Of a stretch of 64,000 nucleotides of DNA, positions 33,708-42,495 are shown piece after piece. The notes under the pieces were generated by a model. That model was given only the letters and a program-made list of their open reading frames with translations. It was not told where the DNA came from and made no database searches. The translations under genes were made by a program, and so were the position numbers. The DNA is from an uncultured Microbacterium sp. (GTDB lineage Bacteria > Actinomycetota > Actinomycetes > Actinomycetales > Microbacteriaceae). The DNA is taken from the NCBI GenBank assembly GCA_913774665.1, contig CAJYHN010000002.1, forward strand, positions 729,464-793,463, read 5' to 3'. Within the stretch, counting starts at the first letter, position 1; each line of letters starts with the position of its first letter.

Positions 33708-35102
33708 GTGACCGACATCGAGTACCGCATCGAACACGACACCATGGGTGAGGTGCGGGTCCCCAAGGACGCCCTCTACGCCGCGCAGACGCAGCGCGCC
33801 GTCGAGAACTTCCCCATCTCGGGCTCGGGCCTCGAGTCGACGCAGATCGCGGCGCTCGCGCGCATCAAGAAGGCCGCCGCCCTCGCCAACAAAGAGCTCG
33901 GCACCCTCGACGGGGGCATCGCGGATGCCATCGCCCAGGCCGCCGACGAGGTCGTCACCGGCGCTCACGACGCGCACTTCCCGGTCGACACCTACCAGAC
34001 CGGCAGCGGCACCTCGTCGAACATGAACATGAACGAGGTGCTCGCGACCCTCGCGACCCGCATCCTCGGCGACACGGTTCACCCCAACGACCACGTCAAC
34101 GCCTCGCAGTCGTCGAACGACGTCTTCCCCACCTCGGTGCACATCGCCGTCACCCAGGCCCTCATCACCGACCTCATCCCCGCGCTCCAGCACCTCGCGA
34201 CGGCCCTCGAGACCAAGGCCGACGCCTGGAAGGGCATCGTCAAGTCGGGTCGCACCCACCTCATGGACGCCACGCCCGTCACCCTCGGCCAGGAGTTCGG
34301 CGGCTACGCGCGCCAGATGCGCCTCGGCATCGAGCGCGTCGAGGCCGTGCTCCCCCGTGTCGGGGAGGTCCCCCTCGGCGGAACGGCCGTCGGCACCGGC
34401 ATCAACACCCCGCTCGGCTTCCCGCAGAAGGTCATCGAGCTGCTCGCGGCCGAGACCCAGCTGCCCATCACCGAGGCGAAGGACCACTTCGAGGCGCAGG
34501 CCAACCGTGACGGCCTCGTCGAGGCATCCGGGGCCCTCCGCACCATCGCGGTCTCGCTCACCAAGATCAACAACGACATCCGCTGGATGGGATCGGGCCC
34601 CAACACCGGCCTCGGCGAGCTGCACATCCCCGACCTGCAGCCCGGCTCGTCGATCATGCCCGGCAAGGTCAACCCGGTCGTCCCCGAGGCCACACTCATG
34701 GTGTGCGCCCGCGTGATCGGCAACGACGCCACCGTCGCCTGGGCCGGCGCCTCGGGCTCGTTCGAGCTGAACGTCGCGATCCCCGTCATGGGCACCGCGC
34801 TGCTGGAGTCGATCCGTCTGCTCTCCAACGCGATGCGCGTGCTGGCCGACAAGACCATCGACGGCCTCGAGGCCAACGTCGCTCGCGCCGAGGCGTTCGC
34901 CGGCATGTCGCCGTCGATCGTCACCCCGCTCAACAAGGTCATCGGTTACGAGGCCGCGGCCAAGATCGCGAAGCACTCCGTCGCCAAGGGCATCACGGTG
35001 CGCGAGGCGGTCATCGACCTCGGCTACGTCGAGCGCGGCGAGATCACCGAAGAGGTGCTCGACGCCAAGCTCGACCTGCTGTCGATGACCCACCCGGGCT
35101 GA
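33708..35102 (+). CDS. fumC: Class II fumarate hydratase
   Basis: This 464-residue tetrameric enzyme of the citric acid cycle hydrates fumarate to malate without an iron-sulfur cluster. Family signatures include [16 protein letters not shown], the active-site [17 protein letters not shown], and [16 protein letters not shown]. The GTG at 33708 follows GGAGG at good spacing. It ends the xseA-led cluster; the 32-base gap after the carbonic anhydrase gene suggests co-transcription. A two-component system follows from its own promoter. Confidence 0.97.
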   Translation: MTDIEYRIEHDTMGEVRVPKDALYAAQTQRAVENFPISGSGLESTQIAALARIKKAAALANKELGTLDGGIADAIAQAADEVVTGAHDAHFPVDTYQTGSGTSSNMNMNEVLATLATRILGDTVHPNDHVNASQSSNDVFPTSVHIAVTQALITDLIPALQHLATALETKADAWKGIVKSGRTHLMDATPVTLGQEFGGYARQMRLGIERVEAVLPRVGEVPLGGTAVGTGINTPLGFPQKVIELLAAETQLPITEAKDHFEAQANRDGLVEASGALRTIAVSLTKINNDIRWMGSGPNTGLGELHIPDLQPGSSIMPGKVNPVVPEATLMVCARVIGNDATVAWAGASGSFELNVAIPVMGTALLESIRLLSNAMRVLADKTIDGLEANVARAEAFAGMSPSIVTPLNKVIGYEAAAKIAKHSVAKGITVREAVIDLGYVERGEITEEVLDAKLDLLSMTHPG

Positions 35103-35151
35103 TCGACCACACCCGCACATCCACGACGCCGAGGCGCGCCATAATCAGAGG

Positions 35152-36567
35152 ATGAGCCGCACGCCGAGACCCGTCTCGACGCGCGTGCGTTTCCTCGGCG
35201 CGATCCTCGGCGTCGTGCTGCTCGGCATGATCATCGCGGGCGGCGTCACCTTCCTCGTCCAGAGCGAGCGTGTCGTGGCCAACGCCGAGCGCCAGCTCGA
35301 CGGTTTCGTCTCGACGCTGTCGACGAGCAGCCAGGATGCCGCCGCCCTCGTCGCCGCGGCGATCCCCGGCCGCACCGATGGCACGGTGGCCCTCGACGGC
35401 ACCCGCGTGCTCGCGACGACTCCGGCCCCGCCGGGACTCTCGGTCGGCGACGATGCCGGGCTCGTGGCATCCCTCGCCGGTCAGATCAGTCTGGGCAACG
35501 ACCGGGGGCGTCTCGACAGCGATCGTGGCCCCGTGCTCTACGCGGCCGTCGAGACGCGCGGCGGGGTCGTGGTCCAGGTCATCTCGATCGATCAGCGCAT
35601 GGAGCTCGTGACGCTCTCGACCGTCACGTACGGGATCTCGGCGCTCGTGGTGCTGCTGCTCGTCGGCGTCGTCGGCTGGTTCGTCACAGGACGCGTGTTC
35701 TCGCCGCTCCGGCGTCTGCGCGACACGACCGACGCCATCACGATCGACGACCTGGGCACGCGCCTGCGCGCGCACGGGAACGACGAGATCTCCGACCTCA
35801 CCACCTCGGTGAACTCGATGCTCGATCGCCTGGCGATGTCGGTCGACGCGCAGCGGCAGTTGCTCGACGACGTCCGGCACGAGCTGAAGACACCCATCAC
35901 GATCGTGCGGGGCCACCTCGAGATGATGGATCCCGCCGACCCCCACGACGTCACCGAGACGCGTGAGCTCGGCATCGCCGAACTCGACCGCCTCGCGCGA
36001 CTGGTCGACGACATCGACGCTCTGGCCGATGTCGAGAGCGGGGCGCTCGAGGCCGCGGTCATCGACGTCGGGGCCCTCACCGACCGCGTCGCGGAACTCG
36101 CCGGCGCCATCCCCGGCCACGCGTGGACGATCGATCAGCGGGCGCGGGTCCGCATCCACGGCGACGCGGATCGCCTCGTGCAGGCGTGGCTCCAGCTGGC
36201 CGACAACGCCGCGAAGTACACCCCCGAGGGCACCTCGATCGAGATCGGCAGCACGGCCGACGACACGATGGCGCACCTCTGGGTGCGCGACCACGGTCCC
36301 GGCATTCCGCCCGCGGCGCGTCATCGCGTCTTCCGCCGATTCGATCGACTCTCGACCGGGCGCGGGGTGGACGGATCGGGGCTGGGACTGTCGATCGTGG
36401 ATGCCATCGCCAAGGCGCACGACGGCCACTGCACCGTCGGCGACACCCCCGGCGGTGGCGCGACCGTGGCCCTGCACATCCCCGTGACCGGGGCACAGTC
36501 CCCCGCGGAGCTCCCGACGCCCGTACGCGCCGGCGACGTCGTCATGCAGAGAGAGGCCACCGGATGA
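35152..36567 (+). CDS. Sensor histidine kinase (HAMP, HisKA, HATPase)
   Basis: This 471-residue kinase has membrane helices at about 13-36 and 159-180 around an extracellular sensor, a HAMP domain (about 181-235), the phospho-accepting His243 in DVRHELKTPITIV, and an ATP-binding domain with QLADNAAKYTPEG, DHGPGIPP and GSGLGLSIV. The ATG at 35152 has CATAAT six bases upstream. It overlaps the downstream regulator by four bases. The signal is unknown. A kinase-before-regulator order is less common than the reverse. Confidence 0.94.
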   Translation: MSRTPRPVSTRVRFLGAILGVVLLGMIIAGGVTFLVQSERVVANAERQLDGFVSTLSTSSQDAAALVAAAIPGRTDGTVALDGTRVLATTPAPPGLSVGDDAGLVASLAGQISLGNDRGRLDSDRGPVLYAAVETRGGVVVQVISIDQRMELVTLSTVTYGISALVVLLLVGVVGWFVTGRVFSPLRRLRDTTDAITIDDLGTRLRAHGNDEISDLTTSVNSMLDRLAMSVDAQRQLLDDVRHELKTPITIVRGHLEMMDPADPHDVTETRELGIAELDRLARLVDDIDALADVESGALEAAVIDVGALTDRVAELAGAIPGHAWTIDQRARVRIHGDADRLVQAWLQLADNAAKYTPEGTSIEIGSTADDTMAHLWVRDHGPGIPPAARHRVFRRFDRLSTGRGVDGSGLGLSIVDAIAKAHDGHCTVGDTPGGGATVALHIPVTGAQSPAELPTPVRAGDVVMQREATG

Positions 36568-37220
36568 CACGCATCCTCATCGCGGAAGACGAGGAACGCA
36601 TCTCGGCGTTCGTCGCGAAGGGACTGGAGTCCGCGGGCTACCAGACCCTCATCGTCGCCGATGGGGCGGAGGCCCTCGACACCGCGCTCTCGGGCGACGT
36701 CGACCTCGTCTTGCTCGACGTCGGCCTGCCGACTCTCGACGGTTTCGAGGTGCTGCGGGCCATCCGCGGCCAGGGGTCGCAGATCCCGGTCATCATGCTC
36801 ACCGCCCGCACGAGCACGCGCGACACCGTCGACGGGCTCGACGCCGGGGCCAACGACTACGTCGCCAAACCCTTCAAGTTCGACGAGCTCCTCGCCCGCG
36901 TGCGATCGCGCATGCGCGAACCGATGACTGCGGGGCCGATGACGGTCGCGCACGGAGACGTCTCGCTCGATGTCCTCGCGCGGCGGGCGACCGTGGGCAG
37001 TCGCGAGATCGACCTGAGCGCGCGCGAGTTCTCGCTGGCCGAGGAGTTCATCCGCCACGCGGGTCAGGTGCTCAGCCGCGAGCAGCTGCTCAGCCGCGTG
37101 TGGGGAATGGACTTCGACCCGTCCTCCAACGTGGTCGATGTCTACGTTCGATACCTGCGGGCCAAGATCGGCCAGTCCCATATCGTCACCGTGCGCGGCG
37201 CGGGCTATCGCTGGGAATGA
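36564..37220 (+). CDS. OmpR/PhoB-family response regulator
   Basis: This 218-residue regulator pairs with the kinase encoded just upstream. The receiver has Glu8-Asp9 and the phospho-acceptor Asp52 (LVLLDVGLPTLDG), with Thr and Lys in MLTART and VAKPFKF. The winged-helix output domain is seen in REFSLAEEFIRHAGQVLSRE and VVDVYVRYLRAKIG. The ATG at 36564 overlaps the kinase stop (ATGA). Genes controlled are not evident from the window. Confidence 0.95.
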   Translation: MTRILIAEDEERISAFVAKGLESAGYQTLIVADGAEALDTALSGDVDLVLLDVGLPTLDGFEVLRAIRGQGSQIPVIMLTARTSTRDTVDGLDAGANDYVAKPFKFDELLARVRSRMREPMTAGPMTVAHGDVSLDVLARRATVGSREIDLSAREFSLAEEFIRHAGQVLSREQLLSRVWGMDFDPSSNVVDVYVRYLRAKIGQSHIVTVRGAGYRWE

Positions 37221-37384
37221 CGCAGAAAACCCGAAAACCCCCGGCGGGGGAACCGGGGGCTTGGGGAGACGCCCACGGTGGTCTTCCGACTCACCCGAAG
37301 AGCGGTGACCTGCACGTGACGTACTCGTGTTTTTCCTGGGGGAACCGCCGAGGCGGGTGACGAGGTTTCCCTCGTCGATGGCTC

Positions 37385-37550
37385 TACTCTGACGGACCAT
37401 TGTGAGAACCCGGCGAGCCCCGAATGAGAACCCTCTCATCTTGCGGCGCCCCCTCCCCCGGCGCTGCTCACCCCGATCGACGCGAGCCTCCGGCACCGCG
37501 GCGGGAACAGAGAGGGGCCGGGATGCCACGGCATCCCGGCCCCTCTTTCT
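37385..37550 (+). ncRNA. Possible small transcript with C-rich-loop hairpin
   Basis: TACTCT (37385-37390) resembles a -10 box. Downstream come a perfect ATGAGA/TCTCAT hairpin (37424-37439), a GCGGCGCC/GGCGCTGC stem with an all-pyrimidine C-rich loop, and a strong terminator stem at 37511-37546 ending in CTTTCTTC on this strand. No protein frame is convincing. The terminator may instead serve phoH on the other strand. The rest of the gap (37221-37384) holds a short GC stem after the regulator gene and a GACGAGG/CCTCGTC hairpin, and no gene. Confidence 0.3.
37511..37546. terminator. Strong stem between phoH and the upstream gap
   Basis: AGAGGGGCCGGGATGCC (37511-37527) pairs with its complement (37530-37546). 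The tail is TTCTTC on the plus strand and CTGTTCC on the minus strand, where it lies just after the phoH stop. Confidence 0.75.
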
Positions 37551-37556
37551 TCACCG

Positions 37557-38918
37557 CTACGAGAGCTCGCCGGCCTCCAGCAACTCGGTCACGAGTGCGG
37601 CGATGGCCGAACGCTCGGACCGCGTGAGGGTGACGTGACCGAACAGACCGTGGCCCTTGAGGGTCTCGATCACCGAGGCGACGCCGTCGTGCCGACCGAC
37701 GCGCAGGTTGTCGCGCTGACCCACGTCGTGCGTCAGCACCACGCGGGAGTTCTGGCCGATGCGGCTCAGCACCGTCAGCAGCACGTTGCGCTCGAGCGAC
37801 TGCGCCTCGTCGACGATCACGAACGCGTCGTGCAGCGACCGCCCGCGGATGTGCGTGAGCGGGAGCACCTCGAGCAGACCGCGAGCGAGCACCTCCTCGA
37901 GCACGTTGCCCGAGACGACCGAACCCAGGGTGTCGAAGACCGCCTGACCCCACGGACCCATCTTCTCGGCCTGGTCGCCGGGGAGGTATCCGAGCTCCTG
38001 ACCACCGACGGCGAAGAGCGGCCGGAAGACGATGATCTTCTTCTGCTGCTGACGTTCGAGCACGGCTTCCAGCGCCGCGCACAGCGCCAGCGCCGACTTC
38101 CCGGTGCCGGCCCGGCCGCCGAGCGAGACGATGCCCACCTCGGGGTCGAGGAGCAGATCGAGCGCGATGCGCTGCTCGGCCGAACGTCCGTGCAGCCCGA
38201 ACGCGTCGCGGTCGCCGCGCACCAGGCGGTACTCCCCCTTGCCGGTCACGCGCCCGAGCGCCGACCCGCGCTCGGAGTGGATGACGAGGCCGGTGTTGAT
38301 CGGCAGCCCCTTCACCGCCTCGCTGACGCCCACTTCGGTCTCGTAGAGGTCGGAGATCTCATCCCCCGACAGGTCGATCGAGGCGATCCCGGTCCACCCG
38401 GAGTCCATCGCCTGCTCGGCGAGGTACTCCTCGGTGCTCAGGCCGAGGGATGCCGCCTTCACGCGCATCGGGAGGTCCTTCGACACCACGGTGACCTCGG
38501 CGCCGTCCTGCGCGAGATTCATCGCGACCGCCAGGATGCGGCTGTCGTTGCCGCCGGTGCGCATCCCCGACGGCAGCACCTGCTGGTCGGTGTTGTTCAG
38601 CTCGACGCGGAGCGTGCCGTCGGCGCCCACCGGCACGGGGAAGTCGAGGCGACCGTGCTCGATGCGGAGTTCGTCGAGGTGGCGCAGGGCCTGGCGGGCG
38701 AAATACCCGATCTCGGGGTCGTGACGCTTCCCTTCCAGCTCGGTGATCACCACGACGGGGATCACGACGGAGTTCTCGGCGAAGCGGAAGAACGCTCGCG
38801 GATCGCTCAGCAGGACGGAGGTGTCCAGGACGTACGTGCGAAGAGCCTGATCGACTCCCGCTTCGGACTCGGTGCTCTCGACGACGCGACGCTGGTCGTA
38901 CGGTGCTCGTGCAGTCAC
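37557..38918 (-). CDS. PhoH family ATPase with N-terminal PIN domain (PhoH2 type)
   Basis: This 453-residue protein fuses a PIN RNase domain ([17 protein letters not shown] with the first catalytic Asp, [10 protein letters not shown], and DSRILAVA in about residues 20-150) to a PhoH helicase-like ATPase with Walker [11 protein letters not shown] and a [12 protein letters not shown] Walker B. The mycobacterial PhoH2 of this layout has RNA helicase and RNase activity. The GTG at 38918 follows GGGAG at six bases; an ATG further upstream in frame has no ribosome site. No separate antitoxin gene is evident. Confidence 0.9.
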   Translation of the reverse strand: MTARAPYDQRRVVESTESEAGVDQALRTYVLDTSVLLSDPRAFFRFAENSVVIPVVVITELEGKRHDPEIGYFARQALRHLDELRIEHGRLDFPVPVGADGTLRVELNNTDQQVLPSGMRTGGNDSRILAVAMNLAQDGAEVTVVSKDLPMRVKAASLGLSTEEYLAEQAMDSGWTGIASIDLSGDEISDLYETEVGVSEAVKGLPINTGLVIHSERGSALGRVTGKGEYRLVRGDRDAFGLHGRSAEQRIALDLLLDPEVGIVSLGGRAGTGKSALALCAALEAVLERQQQKKIIVFRPLFAVGGQELGYLPGDQAEKMGPWGQAVFDTLGSVVSGNVLEEVLARGLLEVLPLTHIRGRSLHDAFVIVDEAQSLERNVLLTVLSRIGQNSRVVLTHDVGQRDNLRVGRHDGVASVIETLKGHGLFGHVTLTRSERSAIAALVTELLEAGELS

Positions 38919-39166
38919 AACCCACTCCCGACCCGGGTGAATCACCCGGTTGTCACGAGTCGACCTGTGGGTCACGAGTCGCGATCCGAAGGTCGACTCG
39001 ACCGGACTCCGTGTCCGATGTGATCACCGTACGACTCCGCGACACCCCCGAGGGTCGTTAACACGCCGCGAATATGACGAGTTCGTGAACAGCGCGTTCG
39101 CGCGGCTCGCAACCGCGAGATAGTTCACCGGATGCCGTGCGCCGGCGCCGCCGCGCGAGGCGGGCG

Positions 39167-39949
39167 CTACTGCCCGAAACGTCGGTCGCGCGCCGCGAAG
39201 TCGCGGATCGCGCGCAGGAAATCGACCTCGCGCAGGTCGGGGCCGAGGGCCTCGACGAAGTAGAACTCCGAGTGCGCAGACTGCCAGAGCAGGAAGTCGC
39301 TGAGCCGCTGCTCGCCCGAGGTACGGATGACGAGGTCGGGATCGGCCTGGCCGCCCGTGTACAGGTGCTCGCCGATCTGCTCGGGGGTGAGACTCGCGGC
39401 GAGCTCTTCGAGGGACCCGCCCGACTGATCGTGCTTGGCGATGATCGAGCGCACGGCATCCACGATCTCGCTCCGCCCGCCGTACCCGACGGCGAGGTTG
39501 ACGTGCAGACCCTTGTGCCCCCGCGTGCGCTCGGTGACCTCGTGCAGCACCTCGGCCAGCTCCGTCGGCAGCCCCTCGGCGCGGCCCACGTGCTTGACCC
39601 GCCAGTTCGGCTCGTGCGAGAGCTCCGCGGCCAATTCGGCGATGATCTCAAGAAGGTCCTGCAGCTCCTGGCTGTCGCGCTTGACGAGGTTGTCGTTCGA
39701 GAGCAGGTACAGCGACACCACCTCGATGCCGAGGTCGTCGCACCAGCGAAGGAACTCGTGCATCTTGGCCGCCCCCGCGCGGTGGCCGTGCGCGGCGCTG
39801 TCGTAGCCGAGCTGACGCGCCCACCGACGGTTGCCGTCGATCATCATCGCGACGTGGTGCGGCACAGTGGTCGGCATGCGACGGCGGAGGCGCGAGATGT
39901 ACAGACGGTAGAGGGGGCCCCGCCCCTCGTTCTTCCGCATACGCGCCAC
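39167..39949 (-). CDS. uppS: Isoprenyl (undecaprenyl-type) diphosphate synthase
   Basis: This 260-residue cis-prenyltransferase builds the long lipid carrier for cell-wall synthesis from IPP. The substrate site is HVAMMIDGNRRWARQLG, with the FLRWC, YLLSNDNL and RTSGEQRLSDFLLWQ blocks following. The GTG at 39949 has TAGCGT six bases upstream, which favours it over an ATG nine bases inside. IPP would come from the pathway ending in IspH at 29.5 kb. It is divergent from the PAQR gene, as is common in actinobacteria. Confidence 0.94.
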   Translation of the reverse strand: MARMRKNEGRGPLYRLYISRLRRRMPTTVPHHVAMMIDGNRRWARQLGYDSAAHGHRAGAAKMHEFLRWCDDLGIEVVSLYLLSNDNLVKRDSQELQDLLEIIAELAAELSHEPNWRVKHVGRAEGLPTELAEVLHEVTERTRGHKGLHVNLAVGYGGRSEIVDAVRSIIAKHDQSGGSLEELAASLTPEQIGEHLYTGGQADPDLVIRTSGEQRLSDFLLWQSAHSEFYFVEALGPDLREVDFLRAIRDFAARDRRFGQ

Positions 39950-39955
39950 CCGCCT

Positions 39956-39961
39956 ACGCTA
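39956..39961 (-). promoter_or_regulatory. -10 TAGCGT for leaderless uppS mRNA
   Basis: TAGCGT ends six bases before the GTG at 39949 and favours that start over the nearby ATG. Confidence 0.5.
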
Positions 39962-40060
39962 CCGCGTCACGGGCGGGGGCACGGGCCTGAAACGGGCGAG
40001 GCTTCCTGGGGGAACGGTGAACGGATCGCCCATGTACCACCCGGAGCATGGGGGCCGACG

Positions 40061-40066
40061 TAGGGT
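40061..40066 (+). promoter_or_regulatory. -10 TAGGGT for leaderless PAQR gene mRNA
   Basis: TAGGGT ends six bases before the GTG at 40073. Confidence 0.55.
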
Positions 40067-40072
40067 CGAAGC

Positions 40073-40798
40073 GTGACGAGCTCGACCCCCGCAGACGGCC
40101 CCGATATGCCTCAGCTCCCCCTTCTGGAGGCGGGCGCTCTGGGCGCGAAGGCCGACCTGAAGCCCACCTGGCGCGGCTGGATCCACGCGGGCACGTTCCC
40201 CGTCGCGATCGTCGCCGGCATCGTCCTGATCGCCCTCGCCCAGGGCGCGCCCGCCAAGTGGGCGGCGGCGGTGTTCATGGTGACGTCGATGCTGCTGTTC
40301 GGCAACTCCGCGCTCTATCACCGCTTCCGCTGGAAGCCGAAGACCCTGGCCGTGCTCAAGCGCATCGACCACGCCAACATCTTCCTGCTGATCGCCGGTA
40401 CGTACACGCCCCTGGCCGTCCTGGCCCTCCCGACTCCCAAGACCACCCTGTTGCTGTCGATCGTGTGGGGTGGAGCGATCCTCGGCATCCTGTTCCGCGT
40501 CTTCTGGATCAACGCCCCGCGCTGGCTCTACGTCGCGCTGTACCTCGCGCTCGGCTGGGCCGCCGTGATGTACCTCGGCGACCTGCTCGCGGCGAACGTC
40601 GCGATGATGGTGCTGGTCGTCGTCGGCGGGCTGCTCTACACGGCGGGGGCCATCGTCTACGCGCTCAAGAAGCCCAACCCGTGGCCCGGCCACTTCGGAT
40701 TCCACGAGATCTTCCACGTGTGCACCGTGCTGGCGTTTCTCTGCCACTGGACCGCGTGCCTGCTGATCTCGCTCGCCCCCGCCTACCACGGCGGCTGA
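40073..40798 (+). CDS. trhA: PAQR family membrane protein (hemolysin III/TrhA)
   Basis: This 241-residue protein has about seven membrane helices and the conserved residues of the bacterial PAQR family: SALYHRFRW, KRIDHANIFLLIAGTYTPL, and HEIFHVCTVLAFLCHW with the histidines that bind zinc. TrhA is linked to membrane fluidity control in Escherichia coli; haemolysis is a historical label. The GTG at 40073 has TAGGGT six bases upstream, so it is probably leaderless. It lies divergent from uppS. Confidence 0.9.
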   Translation: MTSSTPADGPDMPQLPLLEAGALGAKADLKPTWRGWIHAGTFPVAIVAGIVLIALAQGAPAKWAAAVFMVTSMLLFGNSALYHRFRWKPKTLAVLKRIDHANIFLLIAGTYTPLAVLALPTPKTTLLLSIVWGGAILGILFRVFWINAPRWLYVALYLALGWAAVMYLGDLLAANVAMMVLVVVGGLLYTAGAIVYALKKPNPWPGHFGFHEIFHVCTVLAFLCHWTACLLISLAPAYHGG

Positions 40799-40833
40799 TC
40801 CGGCTCGCCCCCGCACCGAAAGGGCGTCCACCC

Positions 40834-40899
40834 CGCGTGAGTCGCCAGAGTTCGTCGCTCGCGGGTCGCTCGAAGCGAGACTTCCTGGCGACTCGCGCG
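40834..40899. terminator. Inverted repeat between convergent genes
   Basis: CGCGTGAGTCGCCAG (40834-40848) pairs with CTGGCGACTCGCGCG (40885-40899) with one mismatch across a 36-base loop. It separates the PAQR gene from the convergent small membrane gene; no T-run is present. Confidence 0.45.
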
Positions 40900-40934
40900 A
40901 GCGAAGACTCGGGATGCCGCGACTCCGGCGTGGG

Positions 40935-41210
40935 TCAGCGGCGCGGAGCCGCCGGGTCGATGTCCTCGTCGTCGGTCTCGCTGGCGGCCTGGGCCGCGCG
41001 CGCCTGCTCCTCGGCATCCAGCTCCGCATTCACTTCTTCGCGATACCGACCACGGCGGATGCGACGCAGCATGTCCCACACGAGAAGGAAGACCGCGACG
41101 CCGATGAAAGCGATCGCTGCGAAGCCGAGCGGCCCGGGCGTCACGATCGACTCGTCGGGGGTGACGACCGGGGAGGGTGTGGTCGCGAGAGCGACGATCA
41201 CGGAGAGCAT
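40935..41210 (-). CDS. Small membrane protein with acidic tail, unknown
   Basis: This 91-residue protein starts with a short extracytoplasmic segment (MLSVIVALATTPSPV), has one firm membrane helix (about residues 28-48), a basic stretch (RRIRRGRYREEV) and an acidic helical tail rich in Glu and Ala. It is not recognised. The ATG at 41210 has GAAGGA upstream and the bias is coding-like. It is divergent from the DUF4307 gene, with about 60 bases for both promoters. Confidence 0.7.
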   Translation of the reverse strand: MLSVIVALATTPSPVVTPDESIVTPGPLGFAAIAFIGVAVFLLVWDMLRRIRRGRYREEVNAELDAEEQARAAQAASETDDEDIDPAAPRR

Positions 41211-41273
41211 GGAGTCCTTCGGTCCGGGCGGAAGCGCGTAGCCTGGTACTCCAGCCTAAAGCCCGGGGAGACC

Positions 41274-41669
41274 ATGACGACGCAAGCCCTGCTCGATGAC
41301 CGTTACGGGCGCACGCGGTCGCCCCGACGGCGCATCGTGGCCTGGTCGATCGTCGCGGTGCTCGCGCTCGGAGCCATCGGGTATCTCGGCTACACGACGT
41401 TCGCCAGCAGCGCCGCCTCCGTCACGGCCACCGACACCGGCTTCACCGTCACCGACGACGCGTCCGTCACGGCGAGTTTCCAGATCACCGCGCCCGTCGG
41501 CAAGCCGGTGGCCTGCGCCCTCGAGGCACGCGACGAAGATCACGGCACCGTGGGCTGGAGGGTCGTGCAGTACCCGGCATCCGATGACGCATCCCGCGCC
41601 TTCTCCGAGACGATTCCGACGCTCTCTCTGGCGACCACGGGTTTTGTCAACGCCTGCTGGGTGCCGTAA
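41274..41669 (+). CDS. DUF4307 domain-containing membrane protein
   Basis: This 131-residue protein has a cytosolic start with the DDRYG motif, a membrane helix (about residues 21-42) and an extracellular beta-rich domain with FQITAPVGKPVACALEARDE and a final cysteine in NACWVP, as in the DUF4307 family. Function is unknown; actinobacterial members usually sit next to greA, as here. The ATG at 41274 follows GGGGAG. A terminator separates it from greA. Confidence 0.85.
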   Translation: MTTQALLDDRYGRTRSPRRRIVAWSIVAVLALGAIGYLGYTTFASSAASVTATDTGFTVTDDASVTASFQITAPVGKPVACALEARDEDHGTVGWRVVQYPASDDASRAFSETIPTLSLATTGFVNACWVP

Positions 41670-41687
41670 ACTCGCGGAATCACGACG

Positions 41688-41710
41688 CGCCCCGGCTCGA
41701 TGCCGGGGCG
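41688..41710 (+). terminator. Terminator before greA
   Basis: CGCCCCGGC (41688-41696) pairs with GCCGGGGCG (41702-41710), followed by TTCGACATAT. Confidence 0.75.
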
Positions 41711-41772
41711 TTCGACATATCCCCCGCCGGCGGCCGCACGCGTGCCGTCAGCGCCTCGACGAAGGAGTACCC

Positions 41773-42264
41773 GTGTCCAACGACGCTCAGGTGACGTTCC
41801 TCACGCAAGACGCCTACGACCGCCTCGCCAACGAGCTCGAGCACCTCTCGACCACCGGCCGCGAAGAGATCGCCAAGCGCATCGAGGTCGCACGCGAAGA
41901 GGGAGACCTCAAAGAGAACGGCGGCTACCACGCCGCGAAGGACGAGCAGGGCAAGCAAGAGGCCCGTATCCGCACCCTGCAGCAGCTGCTCAAGGACGCC
42001 AAGGTCGGCGAAGCCCCCGAGAGCCACGGCGTCGTCGAATCGGGCACCGTCGTGACCGCGATCGTCGCGGGCGGCGAAGAGAAGTTCCTCCTCGGCAACC
42101 GCGAGATCGCGGCCAACTCCGAGCTCGACGTCTACAGCGAGGCCTCGCCCCTCGGCGCGGCCATCCTGGGCCTCAAAGAGGGCGACAAGGGCTCGTACAC
42201 CGCGCCCAACGGCAAAGAGATCTCGGTCGAGGTCATCAAGGTCGAGACGTACTCGGGCCAGTAA
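41773..42264 (+). CDS. greA: Transcription elongation factor GreA
   Basis: This 163-residue factor rescues backtracked RNA polymerase by stimulating transcript cleavage. The N-terminal coiled coil (YDRLANELEHL, AREEGDLKENGGYHAAKDEQ) carries the acidic tip, and the C-terminal FKBP-like domain ends in EISVEVIKVETYSGQ. The GTG at 41773 follows GAAGGAG with ideal spacing. It is flanked by terminators and appears to be a single-gene unit with its promoter in the 60 bases upstream. Confidence 0.97.
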   Translation: MSNDAQVTFLTQDAYDRLANELEHLSTTGREEIAKRIEVAREEGDLKENGGYHAAKDEQGKQEARIRTLQQLLKDAKVGEAPESHGVVESGTVVTAIVAGGEEKFLLGNREIAANSELDVYSEASPLGAAILGLKEGDKGSYTAPNGKEISVEVIKVETYSGQ

Positions 42265-42276
42265 CCCGCCTCCGCC

Positions 42277-42314
42277 CGCGAGCCGCTCCCCCGTTGTCGG
42301 GTGGGCGGCTCGCG
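42277..42314 (+). terminator. Terminator of greA
   Basis: CGCGAGCCGC (42277-42286) pairs with GCGGCTCGCG (42305-42314) across an 18-base loop, twelve bases after the greA stop. Confidence 0.65.
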
Positions 42315-42320
42315 GCGTTC

Positions 42321-42420
42321 GCGGGGACATCTCGGGTTCGGGGCGGATTCCGTCGTTCGGGGCGCACATTCCTCGCCCCGGACGGCAAGATCCGCCCCGA
42401 ACCCGGTCGTGATGTCCCGC
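42321..42420. repeat. 100-bp nested palindrome downstream of greA
   Basis: Outer arms GCGGGGACATC (42321-42331) and GATGTCCCGC (42411-42420), middle arms GGGTTCGGGGCGGAT and ATCCGCCCCGAACCC, and inner CCGTC...GGGGCG and CGCCCCGGACGG elements stack into one long interrupted hairpin. No gene is present in 42321-42495. Confidence 0.75.
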
Positions 42421-42495
42421 TCGGCGCCCACGACCGCGCAGCCCGCGCAGCAGGCGCGCACCGGGGCCGACCTCGGCGGGCCCGGCGCGGGGCGA

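Noticed and set aside
37221-37560. Riboswitch or 6C RNA
   Set aside because: I could not fit a known riboswitch consensus, and only one C-rich loop is visible where 6C RNA has two. Kept only as a weak ncRNA candidate.
37557-38918. PhoH2 toxin-antitoxin pair with an upstream antitoxin gene
   Set aside because: The region upstream of the start (38919-39166) shows no small open frame with coding character on the minus strand.
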